Source of the DNA: an uncultured Eubacteriales bacterium
GTDB lineage: Bacteria; Bacillota; Clostridia; Christensenellales; Aristaeellaceae
DNA length: 51,095 nucleotides
Assembly: GCA_902773895.1 (NCBI GenBank)
Contig: CACYGB010000005.1
Location: forward strand, 1 to 51,095
Reading direction: 5' to 3'
The notes under the pieces are model-generated. The model ran no database searches, was not told the origin of the DNA, and was given only the letters and a program-made list of their open reading frames with translations. Position 1 is the stretch's first letter; each line of letters starts with the position of its first letter. This document shows, piece after piece, positions 8,156 through 16,365 of this stretch. A program made the position numbers and the translations under genes.

Positions 8156-9508
8156 TCAATAGCCCTCCTTCACCAGGCCGGCCTTGGTCATGGCCTCGAT
8201 GATGCCGTCCACGCACTGGTTGCACAGGGCGGTATCCTGGGCTTCCACCATCACGCGGATCACGGGCTCGGTGCCGCTCTTGCGCAGCAGCACCCGGCCG
8301 TTGCCCTCCAGGGCCGCTTCGGCCGCCTTCAGGGCTTCCTGCACGGCGGGATGGCGCATCGCCTCGTCCTTGTCGGCCACGTGCACGTTCTTGAGCACCT
8401 GCGGATACAGCTGCACCGGCTCGGCCAGCTTGGACAGGGGCAGCTTCTGATCCAGCATGGCCTGCATCAGCTTGATGGCGGTCAGCAGACCGTCGCCGGT
8501 GGTGGCGTATTTGCTGAAAATGATGTGGCCGCTTTGCTCGCCGCCCAGCATATGGCCGCCCTGGCGCATGGCTTCGTATACGAAGCGGTCGCCTACCTGG
8601 GTCTGCAGCCAGTCGATGCCGGCGGCTTCCAGGGCCTTGGCGAAGCCGAAATTGCTCATCACCGTGGACACGATGGTGTTGGTGGTCAGTTTGTCCCGCT
8701 TCTTCATGTACATGCCGTAAATATAGAGAATCAGGTCGCCGTCGATCAGCTGGCCGTTTTCATCCACGGCCAGGCAGCGGTCGGCGTCGCCGTCAAAGGC
8801 GAAGCCCACGTCCAGGCCCTTTTCCTTCACAAACGCCTGCAGGAATTCGATGTGGGTGGAGCCGGCGTTTTTGTTGATGTTGGTGCCGTCGGGCTGGTTG
8901 TTGATCACGTAGGTTTCGGCGCCCAGGGCGTCGAACACCGATTTGGCGATCATCCAGGTGGAGCCGTTGGCGCAGTCCAGGCCGATCTTGATGCCCTTGT
9001 AGGAATGGGTGGCCAGGGAAATCAGGTAGCCGATATAGCGGTTGCGGCCGGCGGCGTAGTCGATGGTGCGGCCGATGTGGTCCCGGGTGGCGTAGGGCAC
9101 CTCGGGCAGCAGGCCGTCGATGTATTTTTCGATCTGCTCCGTCACGTTGTCGGCCATCTTTTCGCCGTTGCCGTTGATCAGCTTGATGCCGTTGTCATAG
9201 TAAGGATTGTGGCTGGCGGAAATCATGATGCCGCAGTCAAAGTCCTCGCTGCGGATCACATAGGCCACAGAGGGCGTGGTGGTCACGTGCAGCAGGTACA
9301 CGTCGGCGCCGGAGGCGGTCAGCCCGGCGGCCAGGGCATACTCAAACATATAGCTGCTCAGACGGGTGTCCTTGCCGATCACCACCCGGGCCTTGTGGCC
9401 GCGGCCGTAATAATACCCGACGTAGCGGCCCACCTTGAACGCGTGCTCCACGGTCAGGTTCACGTTGGCTTCGCCCCGGAAACCGTCCGTTCCGAAATAC
9501 TTTCCCAT
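8156..9508 (-). CDS. glmM: Phosphoglucosamine mutase
   Basis: A 450-residue enzyme that converts glucosamine-6-phosphate to glucosamine-1-phosphate for UDP-GlcNAc and peptidoglycan. It shows the N-terminal GKYFGTDGFRGEAN motif, the phosphoserine loop ISASHNP (Ser99), the Mg site FDGDADRC (about 236-243) and the sugar-phosphate loop RKSGTEPVIRV near the C-terminus. The ATG at 9508 has AGGAGG 8 nt upstream; an upstream in-frame start lacks one. Length matches the family (about 445-450). A consensus promoter lies about 60 bp upstream. Confidence 0.97.
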   Translation of the reverse strand: MGKYFGTDGFRGEANVNLTVEHAFKVGRYVGYYYGRGHKARVVIGKDTRLSSYMFEYALAAGLTASGADVYLLHVTTTPSVAYVIRSEDFDCGIMISASHNPYYDNGIKLINGNGEKMADNVTEQIEKYIDGLLPEVPYATRDHIGRTIDYAAGRNRYIGYLISLATHSYKGIKIGLDCANGSTWMIAKSVFDALGAETYVINNQPDGTNINKNAGSTHIEFLQAFVKEKGLDVGFAFDGDADRCLAVDENGQLIDGDLILYIYGMYMKKRDKLTTNTIVSTVMSNFGFAKALEAAGIDWLQTQVGDRFVYEAMRQGGHMLGGEQSGHIIFSKYATTGDGLLTAIKLMQAMLDQKLPLSKLAEPVQLYPQVLKNVHVADKDEAMRHPAVQEALKAAEAALEGNGRVLLRKSGTEPVIRVMVEAQDTALCNQCVDGIIEAMTKAGLVKEGY

Positions 9509-9569
9509 GAATGGATCCTCCTTTAGCCGGCGCGGCAGCAAAAGCCGCCTGGTTGCTCAAAACAACGCC

Positions 9570-9598
9570 ATTATAGTATCCCGGAATTTGAAAGTCAA
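9570..9598 (-). promoter_or_regulatory. Sigma-A promoter of glmM
   Basis: On the minus strand TTGACT (9598-9593), a 17-bp spacer and TATAAT (9575-9570) lie upstream of the glmM ribosome site. Confidence 0.85.
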
Positions 9599-9796
9599 TA
9601 GATTCCGGGAAACCGTCATATCCCGACAAAATCCTGCACGGAAAAGGCGGCTATCCTTTCAAAACCAAGCGGAATCAGCCAAATAAGGGGAACCCGATCG
9701 CGGGAACGGCGCGGGCTGCAGCGGAAAACGCCTTTTTTCGGCCGCCGCTCCATATAATAGGATACCGGGTGAGAATATTTTCATGGCCGGAAGGGT
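9599..9796. other. Divergent intergenic region between glmM and the flippase gene
   Basis: Together with the flanking promoters this fills a 369-bp gene-free gap (9509-9877). It contains a weak hairpin (ggcg...cgcc, 9707-9731) followed by TTTTTT on the plus strand, and an isolated TATAAT near 9754 without a clear -35. I see no open frame with a ribosome site. A short plus-strand RNA ending at the T-run is possible but unsupported. Confidence 0.3.
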
Positions 9797-9824
9797 AGTC
9801 ACAGGCGAAAAGATATGGTATACT
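9797..9824 (+). promoter_or_regulatory. Candidate extended -10 promoter of the flippase operon
   Basis: TGGTATACT (extended -10, hexamer 9819-9824) lies 53 bp upstream of the first gene of the plus-strand operon. The -35 near 9797 is poor (AGTCAC). Confidence 0.55.
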
Positions 9825-9877
9825 GTTTAATGGCGGGCTGTCTGTATGCCCGCTAATTCCAGAAAAGGAAACGACCG

Positions 9878-11005
9878 ATGAAAGTGTCCAAACGCACAAG
9901 GAGCAACCTGCTCAATGCGCTGATCATTGTCTGCACCCTGGGGCTGGTGCTTTATTTGAGCGCCCGGGGCGGCGATATCGGCGACGCATGGAACACGCTG
10001 AAATCCGCCGACATCCGGTGGATCGGCGCGGCCGTGGGCTCCTGGGTCGTTTTTATGATGTTTGAGGCCATGGGCCTGCACGTGTTTTTCCACCAGCAGG
10101 GGGTCAGGATCAAGTACCGCACTTCGTTCCTGGTGGCGCTGATCGGCTCGTTCTATTCCAGCGTCACGCCGGCGGCCACCGGCGGCCAGCCCATGCAGGT
10201 GTTCGCCCTGAAAAAGCGCGGTGTGCCCACGGGCATTTCCTCCTCCGGCCTGGCGGTGAAGTTTTTCACCTTCCAGACCGCGCTGCTGACCCTGGGCGGC
10301 GCGCTGTGGCTGTTCAATCCCGGCATCGTGCAGACCTGCATCGACCAGGGACGCTGGATCGTGATCACGGGCTTCCTGCTCAACGGCCTGTCCGTGGCGG
10401 CGGTCATTTTGCTGGCCATCAACAAAAATATCGTCCGCGGCATCCTGACCCTGGCCATCCGCGTGGGCAAGGCGCTGCACCTGGTGAAGGATGTGGCGCG
10501 CACCGCCTCCCGGGCGGACGCCGCCATGAATGATTTCCACGCCAGCGTGGATATGCTCACCCATCACCCCATCCGCCTGTTCTACCTGTACCTGCTTTCC
10601 TGCATCCAGGTGCTGGGGCTGATGAGCATCGCGTACTTCGTTTACCGGGCGCTGGGGCTGGACGCCCTGGGCTATCCGGACATCCTGACGCTGCAGTTCC
10701 TGCTGTACATCGCCGCTTCCTTTACCCCGCTGCCCGGCGCTTCCGGCGCCCAGGAAGGCGGCTTCTACATCTTCTTTCAGAATGTGTTTCCTGCGGATAA
10801 GCTGGTGGGCGCCCTGCTGCTTTGGCGGTTCTTCACCTATTATTTTACGCTGATCGTGGGTATGGGCGGCATCATTATCGACAGCGCGTGGAGCATGCGC
10901 CATCCCAAAGGCGCGCCTATTCCCATGGAAGGGGGCGGTGTGTTTGCTCAGGATGATCCGCAATCCGCTGGACAGCCTGATTCCGGAGAGGAAGAAAACC
11001 AGTAA
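9878..11005 (+). CDS. Lysylphosphatidylglycerol synthase TM-region/flippase-like membrane protein
   Basis: 375 residues with about eight hydrophobic segments. TPAATGGQPMQVFAL (about 98-112) and FTPLPGASGAQEGGFY (about 282-297) are hallmarks of the LPG_synthase_TM (UPF0104, MprF N-terminal flippase-like) family. It has no synthase domain, so it is not a full MprF. Stand-alone members are presumed to move lipids or lipid-linked sugars across the membrane. AAGGAAAC precedes the ATG. Its 3' end overlaps the next gene by 68 bp in another frame if that gene starts at its GTG. Confidence 0.9.
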   Translation: MKVSKRTRSNLLNALIIVCTLGLVLYLSARGGDIGDAWNTLKSADIRWIGAAVGSWVVFMMFEAMGLHVFFHQQGVRIKYRTSFLVALIGSFYSSVTPAATGGQPMQVFALKKRGVPTGISSSGLAVKFFTFQTALLTLGGALWLFNPGIVQTCIDQGRWIVITGFLLNGLSVAAVILLAINKNIVRGILTLAIRVGKALHLVKDVARTASRADAAMNDFHASVDMLTHHPIRLFYLYLLSCIQVLGLMSIAYFVYRALGLDALGYPDILTLQFLLYIAASFTPLPGASGAQEGGFYIFFQNVFPADKLVGALLLWRFFTYYFTLIVGMGGIIIDSAWSMRHPKGAPIPMEGGGVFAQDDPQSAGQPDSGEEENQ

Positions 11006-12503
11006 ACGGCTGAAGGAAAAAATCCGGGAGGCTCTGTCCTCGGTGCTGCCGATTTCGCTGGTGGTGCTGGTGCTGGGCCTGTTTCTGGTGCCCATTCAGC
11101 TGGACACCATGGGCCTGTTTTTGCTGGGCGCCTGCCTGCTGATCGTGGGCATGGGCCTGTTTACGCTGGGCGCGGATATGGCCATGCTGCCCATGGGCTC
11201 CCACATCGGGGCCCGGCTGGCCAACAAACGCAACCTGCGTTTCCTGGTCATCGTGGCCTTTGCGCTGGGCACGCTGATCACCATGGCGGAGCCGGACCTG
11301 ACCGTGCTGGCCAACCAGATCCAGGGCGTGCCCAACTGGGTGCTGATCGCCACGGTGTCTGTGGGCGTGGGCATTTTCCTGGTGGCGGCGCTGCTGCGCA
11401 TCCTGTTCCAGTGGAAGCTGGCTTATATTCTGCTGGGGCTTTACGGCCTGGTGTTCCTGCTGGGGGCGCTGATCAAGCCGGAGTTCGTGCCCATGGCGTT
11501 TGACGCCGGGGGCGTTACCACCGGCCCCATGACGGTGCCCTTCATCCTGTCGCTGGGCGTGGGCGTCGCCAACGTGCGGGGCGGCCGCAGCGCGCGGGAC
11601 GACTCCTTCGGCCTGGTGGCCCTGGGCTCCGTGGGGCCCGTGCTGGCCGTGATGATCATCAGCCTGTTTTTCCCGCATCTGACCAATGTGCCCAAGGAAA
11701 CGGCCCAGACGGCCGCGGCCACCACGCAGGAACTGCTGGCGGTGTACCGGCAGGGGATGCCGGCGTATTTCCTGGAGGTGCTGCTGGCGCTGGCGCCCAT
11801 CGTGGTGCTGTTTTCGGCGTTCCAGTTCCTGTCGCTGCACCTGCCGCGGCATGAAATCAAACGCCTGACGGTGGGCCTGGTGTATACCTATCTGGGCCTG
11901 GTGCTGTTCCTGACGGGGGTCAACATCGGCTTCCTGCCCATGGGCGAATACCTGGGCAAACAGCTGGGCAGCGGGCCGCTGAAGTGGCTGCTGCTGCCGC
12001 TGGGGATGCTGCTGGGCTATCTGGCGGTGAAGGCGGAGCCCGCGGTACACGTGCTCAACGAGCAGGTGGAGCAGGTCACATCCGGCGCCATCAGCAAAAA
12101 GGTGATGCTGCGGACGTTGTCCCTGGGCGTGTCCGTTTCCGTGGGCCTGGCCATGACCAGGGTGCTTACCGGGCTTTCGATCTGGTATTTTCTGGCGCCG
12201 GGGTACGCCGCGGCGCTGATCCTGACCTTTGTGACGGACCCCATCTTTACCGCCATCGCGTTTGACTCCGGCGGCGTGGCGTCCGGCCCCATGACGGCGG
12301 CCTTTATGCTGCCCCTGTTCATGGGCGCCTGCGGGGCCATGGGCGGCAACATCCTGGAGGATGCTTTCGGTATCGTGGCCATGGTGGCCATGACGCCGCT
12401 GATCGCCATCGAGGCCCTGGGCGTGGTGTACCGCCTGAAGAACCGCGGAAAGAAAGCGGCGCCCGTGCCGGCCGCGGCGGATGACGAAATCATTGATGTG
12501 TAA
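10938..12503 (+). CDS. DUF1538 polytopic membrane protein with internal duplication
   Basis: 521 residues, strongly hydrophobic, built from two homologous halves. Matching landmarks are LPMGSHIGARL (84-94) with LPMGEYLGKQL (333-343), MAEPDLTVLANQ (116-127) with KAEPAVHVLNEQ (365-376), and FDAGGVTTGPMT (188-199) with FDSGGVASGPMT (442-453). This is the DUF1538 family, presumed transporters or channels with no established substrate. The GTG at 10938 is preceded by GGAAGGGGG; an ATG five codons later lacks one. The next gene, 19 nt downstream, encodes a P-II-like protein, suggesting a transporter controlled by a small-molecule sensor. Confidence 0.88.
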   Translation: MCLLRMIRNPLDSLIPERKKTSKRLKEKIREALSSVLPISLVVLVLGLFLVPIQLDTMGLFLLGACLLIVGMGLFTLGADMAMLPMGSHIGARLANKRNLRFLVIVAFALGTLITMAEPDLTVLANQIQGVPNWVLIATVSVGVGIFLVAALLRILFQWKLAYILLGLYGLVFLLGALIKPEFVPMAFDAGGVTTGPMTVPFILSLGVGVANVRGGRSARDDSFGLVALGSVGPVLAVMIISLFFPHLTNVPKETAQTAAATTQELLAVYRQGMPAYFLEVLLALAPIVVLFSAFQFLSLHLPRHEIKRLTVGLVYTYLGLVLFLTGVNIGFLPMGEYLGKQLGSGPLKWLLLPLGMLLGYLAVKAEPAVHVLNEQVEQVTSGAISKKVMLRTLSLGVSVSVGLAMTRVLTGLSIWYFLAPGYAAALILTFVTDPIFTAIAFDSGGVASGPMTAAFMLPLFMGACGAMGGNILEDAFGIVAMVAMTPLIAIEALGVVYRLKNRGKKAAPVPAAADDEIIDV

Positions 12504-12522
12504 GGCCTGAAGGAGGAAACGA

Positions 12523-13227
12523 ATGCCGAATGCTTCATTGAATTTGCTGATCACCATTGTGGACCGCGGCAAGGGCGAAACGGTGGCCCGGCTGCTGAAC
12601 CAGGAGGGGGTGGCGGCCCAGTTCGCCGCCCTGGGCATCGGCACGGCCCACCAGGGCGTGCTGGCCCTGCTGGGGCTGAAGGATACAGCCAAGGACGTGG
12701 TGTGCTCTTTTTTGCCCGCCGTCCATTCCCGGGACGCCATGCGGCGGCTGAGCCGCGCGCTGGAAATGGATCTGCCGGGCCGGGGCATCGCCTTTGCCGT
12801 TCCGCTGTCCAGCGTGGGCGGCAGCCGGACGATGCAGTATTTCATGGGCAACAGCGAAGAAACTGCCCGGGAGGAGAAGGAAACCATGCAGTATGAGCAG
12901 GAATTGGTCGTGGCGATTGTGAACCGCGGCTTTACCGACCTGGTGATGGACGCCGCGCTGCCCGCGGGGGCCCGGGGCGGCACGGTGGTGCATGCCCGGG
13001 GCGCGGGCGCCCAGGAGGCGTCGCAGTTTTTGGGCATCACCATCCAGCCGGAAAAGGAAATGGTGCTGATCCTGGTGAACCGGGAACAGAAGATCCCGGT
13101 GATGCAGGCCATCACCCGCAGCGCCGGGCTGAACAGCGAAGGCCACGGCCTGGTGTTCAGCCTGCCGGTCAGCGACGTGATGGGCGTTTCCCGGATGACG
13201 GAGGATAAGCCGGAGGAGCAGGCATGA
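12523..13227 (+). CDS. Tandem P-II-like signalling protein
   Basis: 234 residues that read as two P-II-like ferredoxin-fold domains. The first spans about 5-100 (LNLLITIVDRGKGETVARLL) and the second about 125-225 (ELVVAIVNRGFTDLVMDAA, then the glycine-rich T-loop-like ARGGTVVHARG). A charged linker (EETAREEKETMQ) joins them. P-II proteins bind nucleotides and small effectors and gate transporters or enzymes. The classical uridylylated tyrosine motif is absent. AGGAGG lies upstream of the ATG. The tight link to the duplicated DUF1538 protein suggests a dedicated regulator. The ligand is unknown. Confidence 0.8.
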   Translation: MPNASLNLLITIVDRGKGETVARLLNQEGVAAQFAALGIGTAHQGVLALLGLKDTAKDVVCSFLPAVHSRDAMRRLSRALEMDLPGRGIAFAVPLSSVGGSRTMQYFMGNSEETAREEKETMQYEQELVVAIVNRGFTDLVMDAALPAGARGGTVVHARGAGAQEASQFLGITIQPEKEMVLILVNREQKIPVMQAITRSAGLNSEGHGLVFSLPVSDVMGVSRMTEDKPEEQA

Positions 13228-14165
13228 AACGATTCCTTTGCCTGGCGCTGGTGCTGGCCCTGCTGCCGCTGGGCGGCCTGGCGGCCAGTAAAAAAAGCGC
13301 CAAAGCCAAAAACGTGGACAATTTGCCCGAAACGCTGACGATGACGGCCGGCAAGTTCCTGTCCTTCAAGCTCACCTATACCGGCGAATGGGAAAACTCC
13401 GCGCCGGAGGTGGTGCACGTGGAAAAGGACGTGACCAGCAATGAAAAGCGCGTGCGCATCACGGCCTACGCGCCGGGGGAAGCCGTCCTGAAGTTCAAAA
13501 CCACCAAGGCCAAAACGCCCAAAACGGCGGAGATCCGCGTGACGGTGGAGCCGGAGGCCGCTTACGACGGCGTGCCGGAAAAAATCCGCAAGGCCATTGA
13601 TACCGGCATCGCCGAATGGCAGGCAGCCGGCGGAAAGGCCTTTTCCCAGGCGCCCAAAAACAATCCCTACACCAAATGGTGGGGCTACGCCTGCGGCTGG
13701 TGCGGCGCGTTCTGCGGCTATTGCCTGGCTTCCGCCGACGTGCCTATGGAACCCAGCGACACCTACAAAAAGGTTAAACCCACCAAAGACGGCGCGCCTC
13801 ACTCCATCCGGGAGGCTGCGGTGCAGAAGCTGGATACCGGCTTTGGCAACATGCAGCGCACCACCCGTATTCCCCGGCCCGGCTACCTGGTCATTTACGG
13901 CCAGAAGGGCGGCTACGCCTTCAAGCATGTGGGCCTGGTGACGGACGTTTTGGACCGCGGCGACGGCAGCTACGTCATTTGCACGGTGGAGGGCAACCTG
14001 GGCAACCGGATCAAGCGGATCAGCTATGTGTACACCCTCACCGCGGCGGACAACCAGAACATGTCCGTTTTGCCCAAGGCGGAGCAGACGGACGCAAAAA
14101 CCTTCCAATATACCCTGCAGCAGAAAAACTGGTACATCACGGAATTCTGCCAGACGTGGTACTGA
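13224..14165 (+). CDS. Secreted CHAP-type cysteine hydrolase
   Basis: 313 residues. A signal peptide (MKRFLCLALVLALLPLGGLAA) is followed by a beta-rich Ig-like segment (about 35-110). The CHAP/NlpC-like domain has YACGWCGAFCGYC (about 155-167, the WC being the likely nucleophile) and FKHVGLVTDV (about 233-242, catalytic His). Such enzymes cut peptidoglycan cross-bridges or act as amidases. It starts inside the stop of the P-II-like gene (ATGA overlap), so it is translationally coupled to a cytosolic regulator, which is unexpected. The substrate bond is not predictable. Confidence 0.82.
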   Translation: MKRFLCLALVLALLPLGGLAASKKSAKAKNVDNLPETLTMTAGKFLSFKLTYTGEWENSAPEVVHVEKDVTSNEKRVRITAYAPGEAVLKFKTTKAKTPKTAEIRVTVEPEAAYDGVPEKIRKAIDTGIAEWQAAGGKAFSQAPKNNPYTKWWGYACGWCGAFCGYCLASADVPMEPSDTYKKVKPTKDGAPHSIREAAVQKLDTGFGNMQRTTRIPRPGYLVIYGQKGGYAFKHVGLVTDVLDRGDGSYVICTVEGNLGNRIKRISYVYTLTAADNQNMSVLPKAEQTDAKTFQYTLQQKNWYITEFCQTWY

Positions 14166-14237
14166 AGATCGCGGCGTTTTCTGCCCGGGCGGACCGAAGC
14201 AAAAAAAGAAAACATTTTGTAAAATCAGCGAAAAATC

Positions 14238-14267
14238 TTGCGATAAAGGGTCCCGGCGTTGTATACT
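14238..14267 (+). promoter_or_regulatory. Sigma-A promoter of the SH3/NodB deacetylase gene
   Basis: TTGCGA (14238-14243), an 18-bp spacer and TATACT (14262-14267) lie 45 bp before the chosen start. Confidence 0.7.
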
Positions 14268-14312
14268 AGCCGTGGACCCTTTATCAATTGGATGACAAGG
14301 AAGAATACGGTT

Positions 14313-16094
14313 ATGATGAAACGGTTGATTGCGTGGCTTTTATTGGGGATTCTGGCGCTGTCGCTGCTGCCGGCGGCCTCGGCGGAGGAAATCAGCTATA
14401 CCGGCACGGTGAAGGAAAGCAGCCTGCACCTGCGCAAAACCCCTTCCGCCACCGGCAAAGTGATCAATTCCTATAAAAAGGGCACCAAGGTGGACGTATT
14501 GGAAAACGACGGCACCTGGTGCAAGGTGCAGATCGGAAAACGTACGGGCTACATGATGTCTGCCCATCTGGATATTCAGGCCAATTATCCCCACATCGGC
14601 TGGGGGAAAACCAAGGACGACGGCACGGTGCTGAACCTGCGCAAGGAGGCCAAGGCCTCCTCCGACGTGGTTTTCAAGGCCATGAGCGGCGGTACGTACG
14701 AGCTGATTTCGGAAAGCGGAAAATGGTATCGGGTGCGGGCCGGCAAGGTGTTCGGCTACCTGGAAAAAAGCGCGGTGACCCCCATCCAGGGCAATTTCAC
14801 CCTGGGCTTTTCCTCCCAGGCGGACCGGGACAGCGTCACCGTGACCCAGCTGCGCACGGCGGCCCGGGAAATCGGCAACCCCATGACCCGCAGTCAGGAG
14901 AAGGGGGATTTCACGTATGAAATTTCCTATCCGGATCTGGGCAACGAGGCGGCCGACCAGAAAATCACCCAGTGGATCGACGGGCTGCAGACGCTGTTTG
15001 AAAAGGACCTGAAAAAGAACCATGCCGGCAGCAAGGGCCACCTGACGGTGGAGTACCAGGCGGTAAAGATCGGCACGCAGTATGAGAACGTGACGCTGAT
15101 GGGGCTGTACACGGTGGGCGATTTCAGCACGGAAACCTTCCTGGTGCTGAATATCGACGCCAAAAGCGGCAAGATCCTGACCCCGGAAAAGCTGTTTGGC
15201 AAAAACCGTTCCTGGGCGCTGTTCTGCCTGGAAAGCGGCATTTCTTCCCTGATGACGACGCCCACCGACGGCTACACCGGCAAGCCCGAGCAGGACTGGC
15301 TCAAGTACGCGGCGATGACCAGCTACGGCGTGGAGGTATATCTGCCCGCCGGGCTGTACGTCCCCGCTTCCCTGGGCAGCCGGAAGGTGCTGCTGACGTA
15401 TTACCAGCTGGCGGACTGCCTGGGCCTCAGCGACAGCTTCCTGGCCGCCTACAAACGGGTGATCGACCCCAGCAAGCCCATGCTGGCGCTGACGTTTGAC
15501 GACGGGCCTTCCGAGGAAACGGACAAGATCGTGAAGGTGCTGGCTCAGTACAACGCCCGGGCCACCTTCTGCGTGATCGGCAACAAGGTGGAATCCTTCG
15601 CGGCGGTGCTCAAGCGCACCCTGGCCGGCGGCAACGAAATCGCCTGCCACACCTGGTCCCATCCCAAGCTGACCACCAAATCCCTGGGCGTGATCAAATC
15701 CCAGATCGTGAAAACCAACGAGGCGGTCAAGGAGGTGGCCGGGTACACCATCAAGGTGCTGCGTCCGCCTTACGGCGCCATCAACAAGAACGTGCGCAGC
15801 GCCTGCAAGGAAAACGATATGATCATCGCCACCTGGAACATCGACACCCTGGACTGGAAAAACCGCAACACCAACAAAACCTACCGCGCCGTGATCAAAG
15901 GGGCCAAGAACGGCAACATCATCCTGATGCACGATCTGTATTCCACCACGGCGGCCGCGGCGGAAAAGGCGATCCCGGAGCTGATCGAGAAAGGGTTCCA
16001 GCTGGTCACTGTTTCCGAATTGATGTCCTTCCACAAGGACGGCATCAAGCCCGGCAACGTGTACACCAGCCTGGATCCGAAAAATATGAAGTGA
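14313..16094 (+). CDS. Secreted SH3-domain polysaccharide deacetylase
   Basis: 593 residues. A signal peptide (MMKRLIAWLLLGILALS to ASA) is followed by two bacterial SH3 repeats (about 28-90 and 100-165, each with LHLRK/LNLRK), a DUF3298/PdaC-like middle part (about 195-345) and a C-terminal NodB deacetylase. The NodB motifs are complete: TFDDGPS (about 392-398), HTWSHP (His446 and His450), RPPYG (about 483-487), WNIDTLDW and LMHD. Such enzymes remove acetyl groups from GlcNAc or MurNAc in the wall, often giving lysozyme resistance. The ATG at 14313 follows AAGGAAG; an earlier in-frame start overlaps the promoter. It is transcribed alone, with a terminator at 16121. Confidence 0.92.
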   Translation: MMKRLIAWLLLGILALSLLPAASAEEISYTGTVKESSLHLRKTPSATGKVINSYKKGTKVDVLENDGTWCKVQIGKRTGYMMSAHLDIQANYPHIGWGKTKDDGTVLNLRKEAKASSDVVFKAMSGGTYELISESGKWYRVRAGKVFGYLEKSAVTPIQGNFTLGFSSQADRDSVTVTQLRTAAREIGNPMTRSQEKGDFTYEISYPDLGNEAADQKITQWIDGLQTLFEKDLKKNHAGSKGHLTVEYQAVKIGTQYENVTLMGLYTVGDFSTETFLVLNIDAKSGKILTPEKLFGKNRSWALFCLESGISSLMTTPTDGYTGKPEQDWLKYAAMTSYGVEVYLPAGLYVPASLGSRKVLLTYYQLADCLGLSDSFLAAYKRVIDPSKPMLALTFDDGPSEETDKIVKVLAQYNARATFCVIGNKVESFAAVLKRTLAGGNEIACHTWSHPKLTTKSLGVIKSQIVKTNEAVKEVAGYTIKVLRPPYGAINKNVRSACKENDMIIATWNIDTLDWKNRNTNKTYRAVIKGAKNGNIILMHDLYSTTAAAAEKAIPELIEKGFQLVTVSELMSFHKDGIKPGNVYTSLDPKNMK

Positions 16095-16120
16095 GCCGGA
16101 GAAAACGGCGCAAACAAAAA

Positions 16121-16150
16121 ATACCCGAAAAATTTTTCGGGTATTTTTTC
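16121..16150. terminator. Bidirectional terminator
   Basis: A 12-bp stem (atacccgaaaaa/tttttcgggtat) with T-runs on both strands sits between the convergent deacetylase and DUF4250 genes and serves both. Confidence 0.92.
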
Positions 16151-16156
16151 ATTCTG

Positions 16157-16339
16157 TCAGCGGACAAACGCGTTTTGCTGCCTGTCGTAGTGATAGCCTG
16201 CCGTTTCCAGCGGTTCGGCAACGTCCTGAACGGCCACGTCCAGATCGTCGCACAGGGCGTCCAGGGAAGGGTAAAAATCCCGCAGCTTCATGTTCACCAC
16301 GCTCAGCAGCATCATGGGATCCTTGGGCAGATACGCCAT
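16157..16339 (-). CDS. DUF4250 domain protein
   Basis: A 60-residue protein with the DUF4250 pattern: LPKDPMMLLSVVNMKLRDFY, then a Leu/Asp-rich helix (LDALCDDLDV) and a C-terminal GYHYDRQQNAFV. It is small, acidic and cytosolic; function unknown. The ATG at 16339 has GGAGAAAG upstream; the open frame extends further only as an antisense shadow over glyS. It starts 27 bp after the glyS stop and is probably in the same transcript. Confidence 0.85.
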   Translation of the reverse strand: MAYLPKDPMMLLSVVNMKLRDFYPSLDALCDDLDVAVQDVAEPLETAGYHYDRQQNAFVR

Positions 16340-16365
16340 TGGCTTTCTCCTTTTGCCTTCCGTCG

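Noticed and set aside
9699-9740. Small RNA ending at a hairpin with TTTTTT (9707-9737)
   Set aside because: The stem is only 4 bp and no promoter is visible at a fitting distance upstream.
10917-14108. A 1063-codon minus-strand frame opposite the DUF1538, P-II-like and CHAP genes
   Set aside because: It is His/Gln/Gly-rich, has no recognisable motif and lies antisense to three well-supported genes.
14340-16034. A 564-codon minus-strand frame opposite the SH3/NodB deacetylase
   Set aside because: Same GC-shadow composition; all family motifs are on the plus strand.
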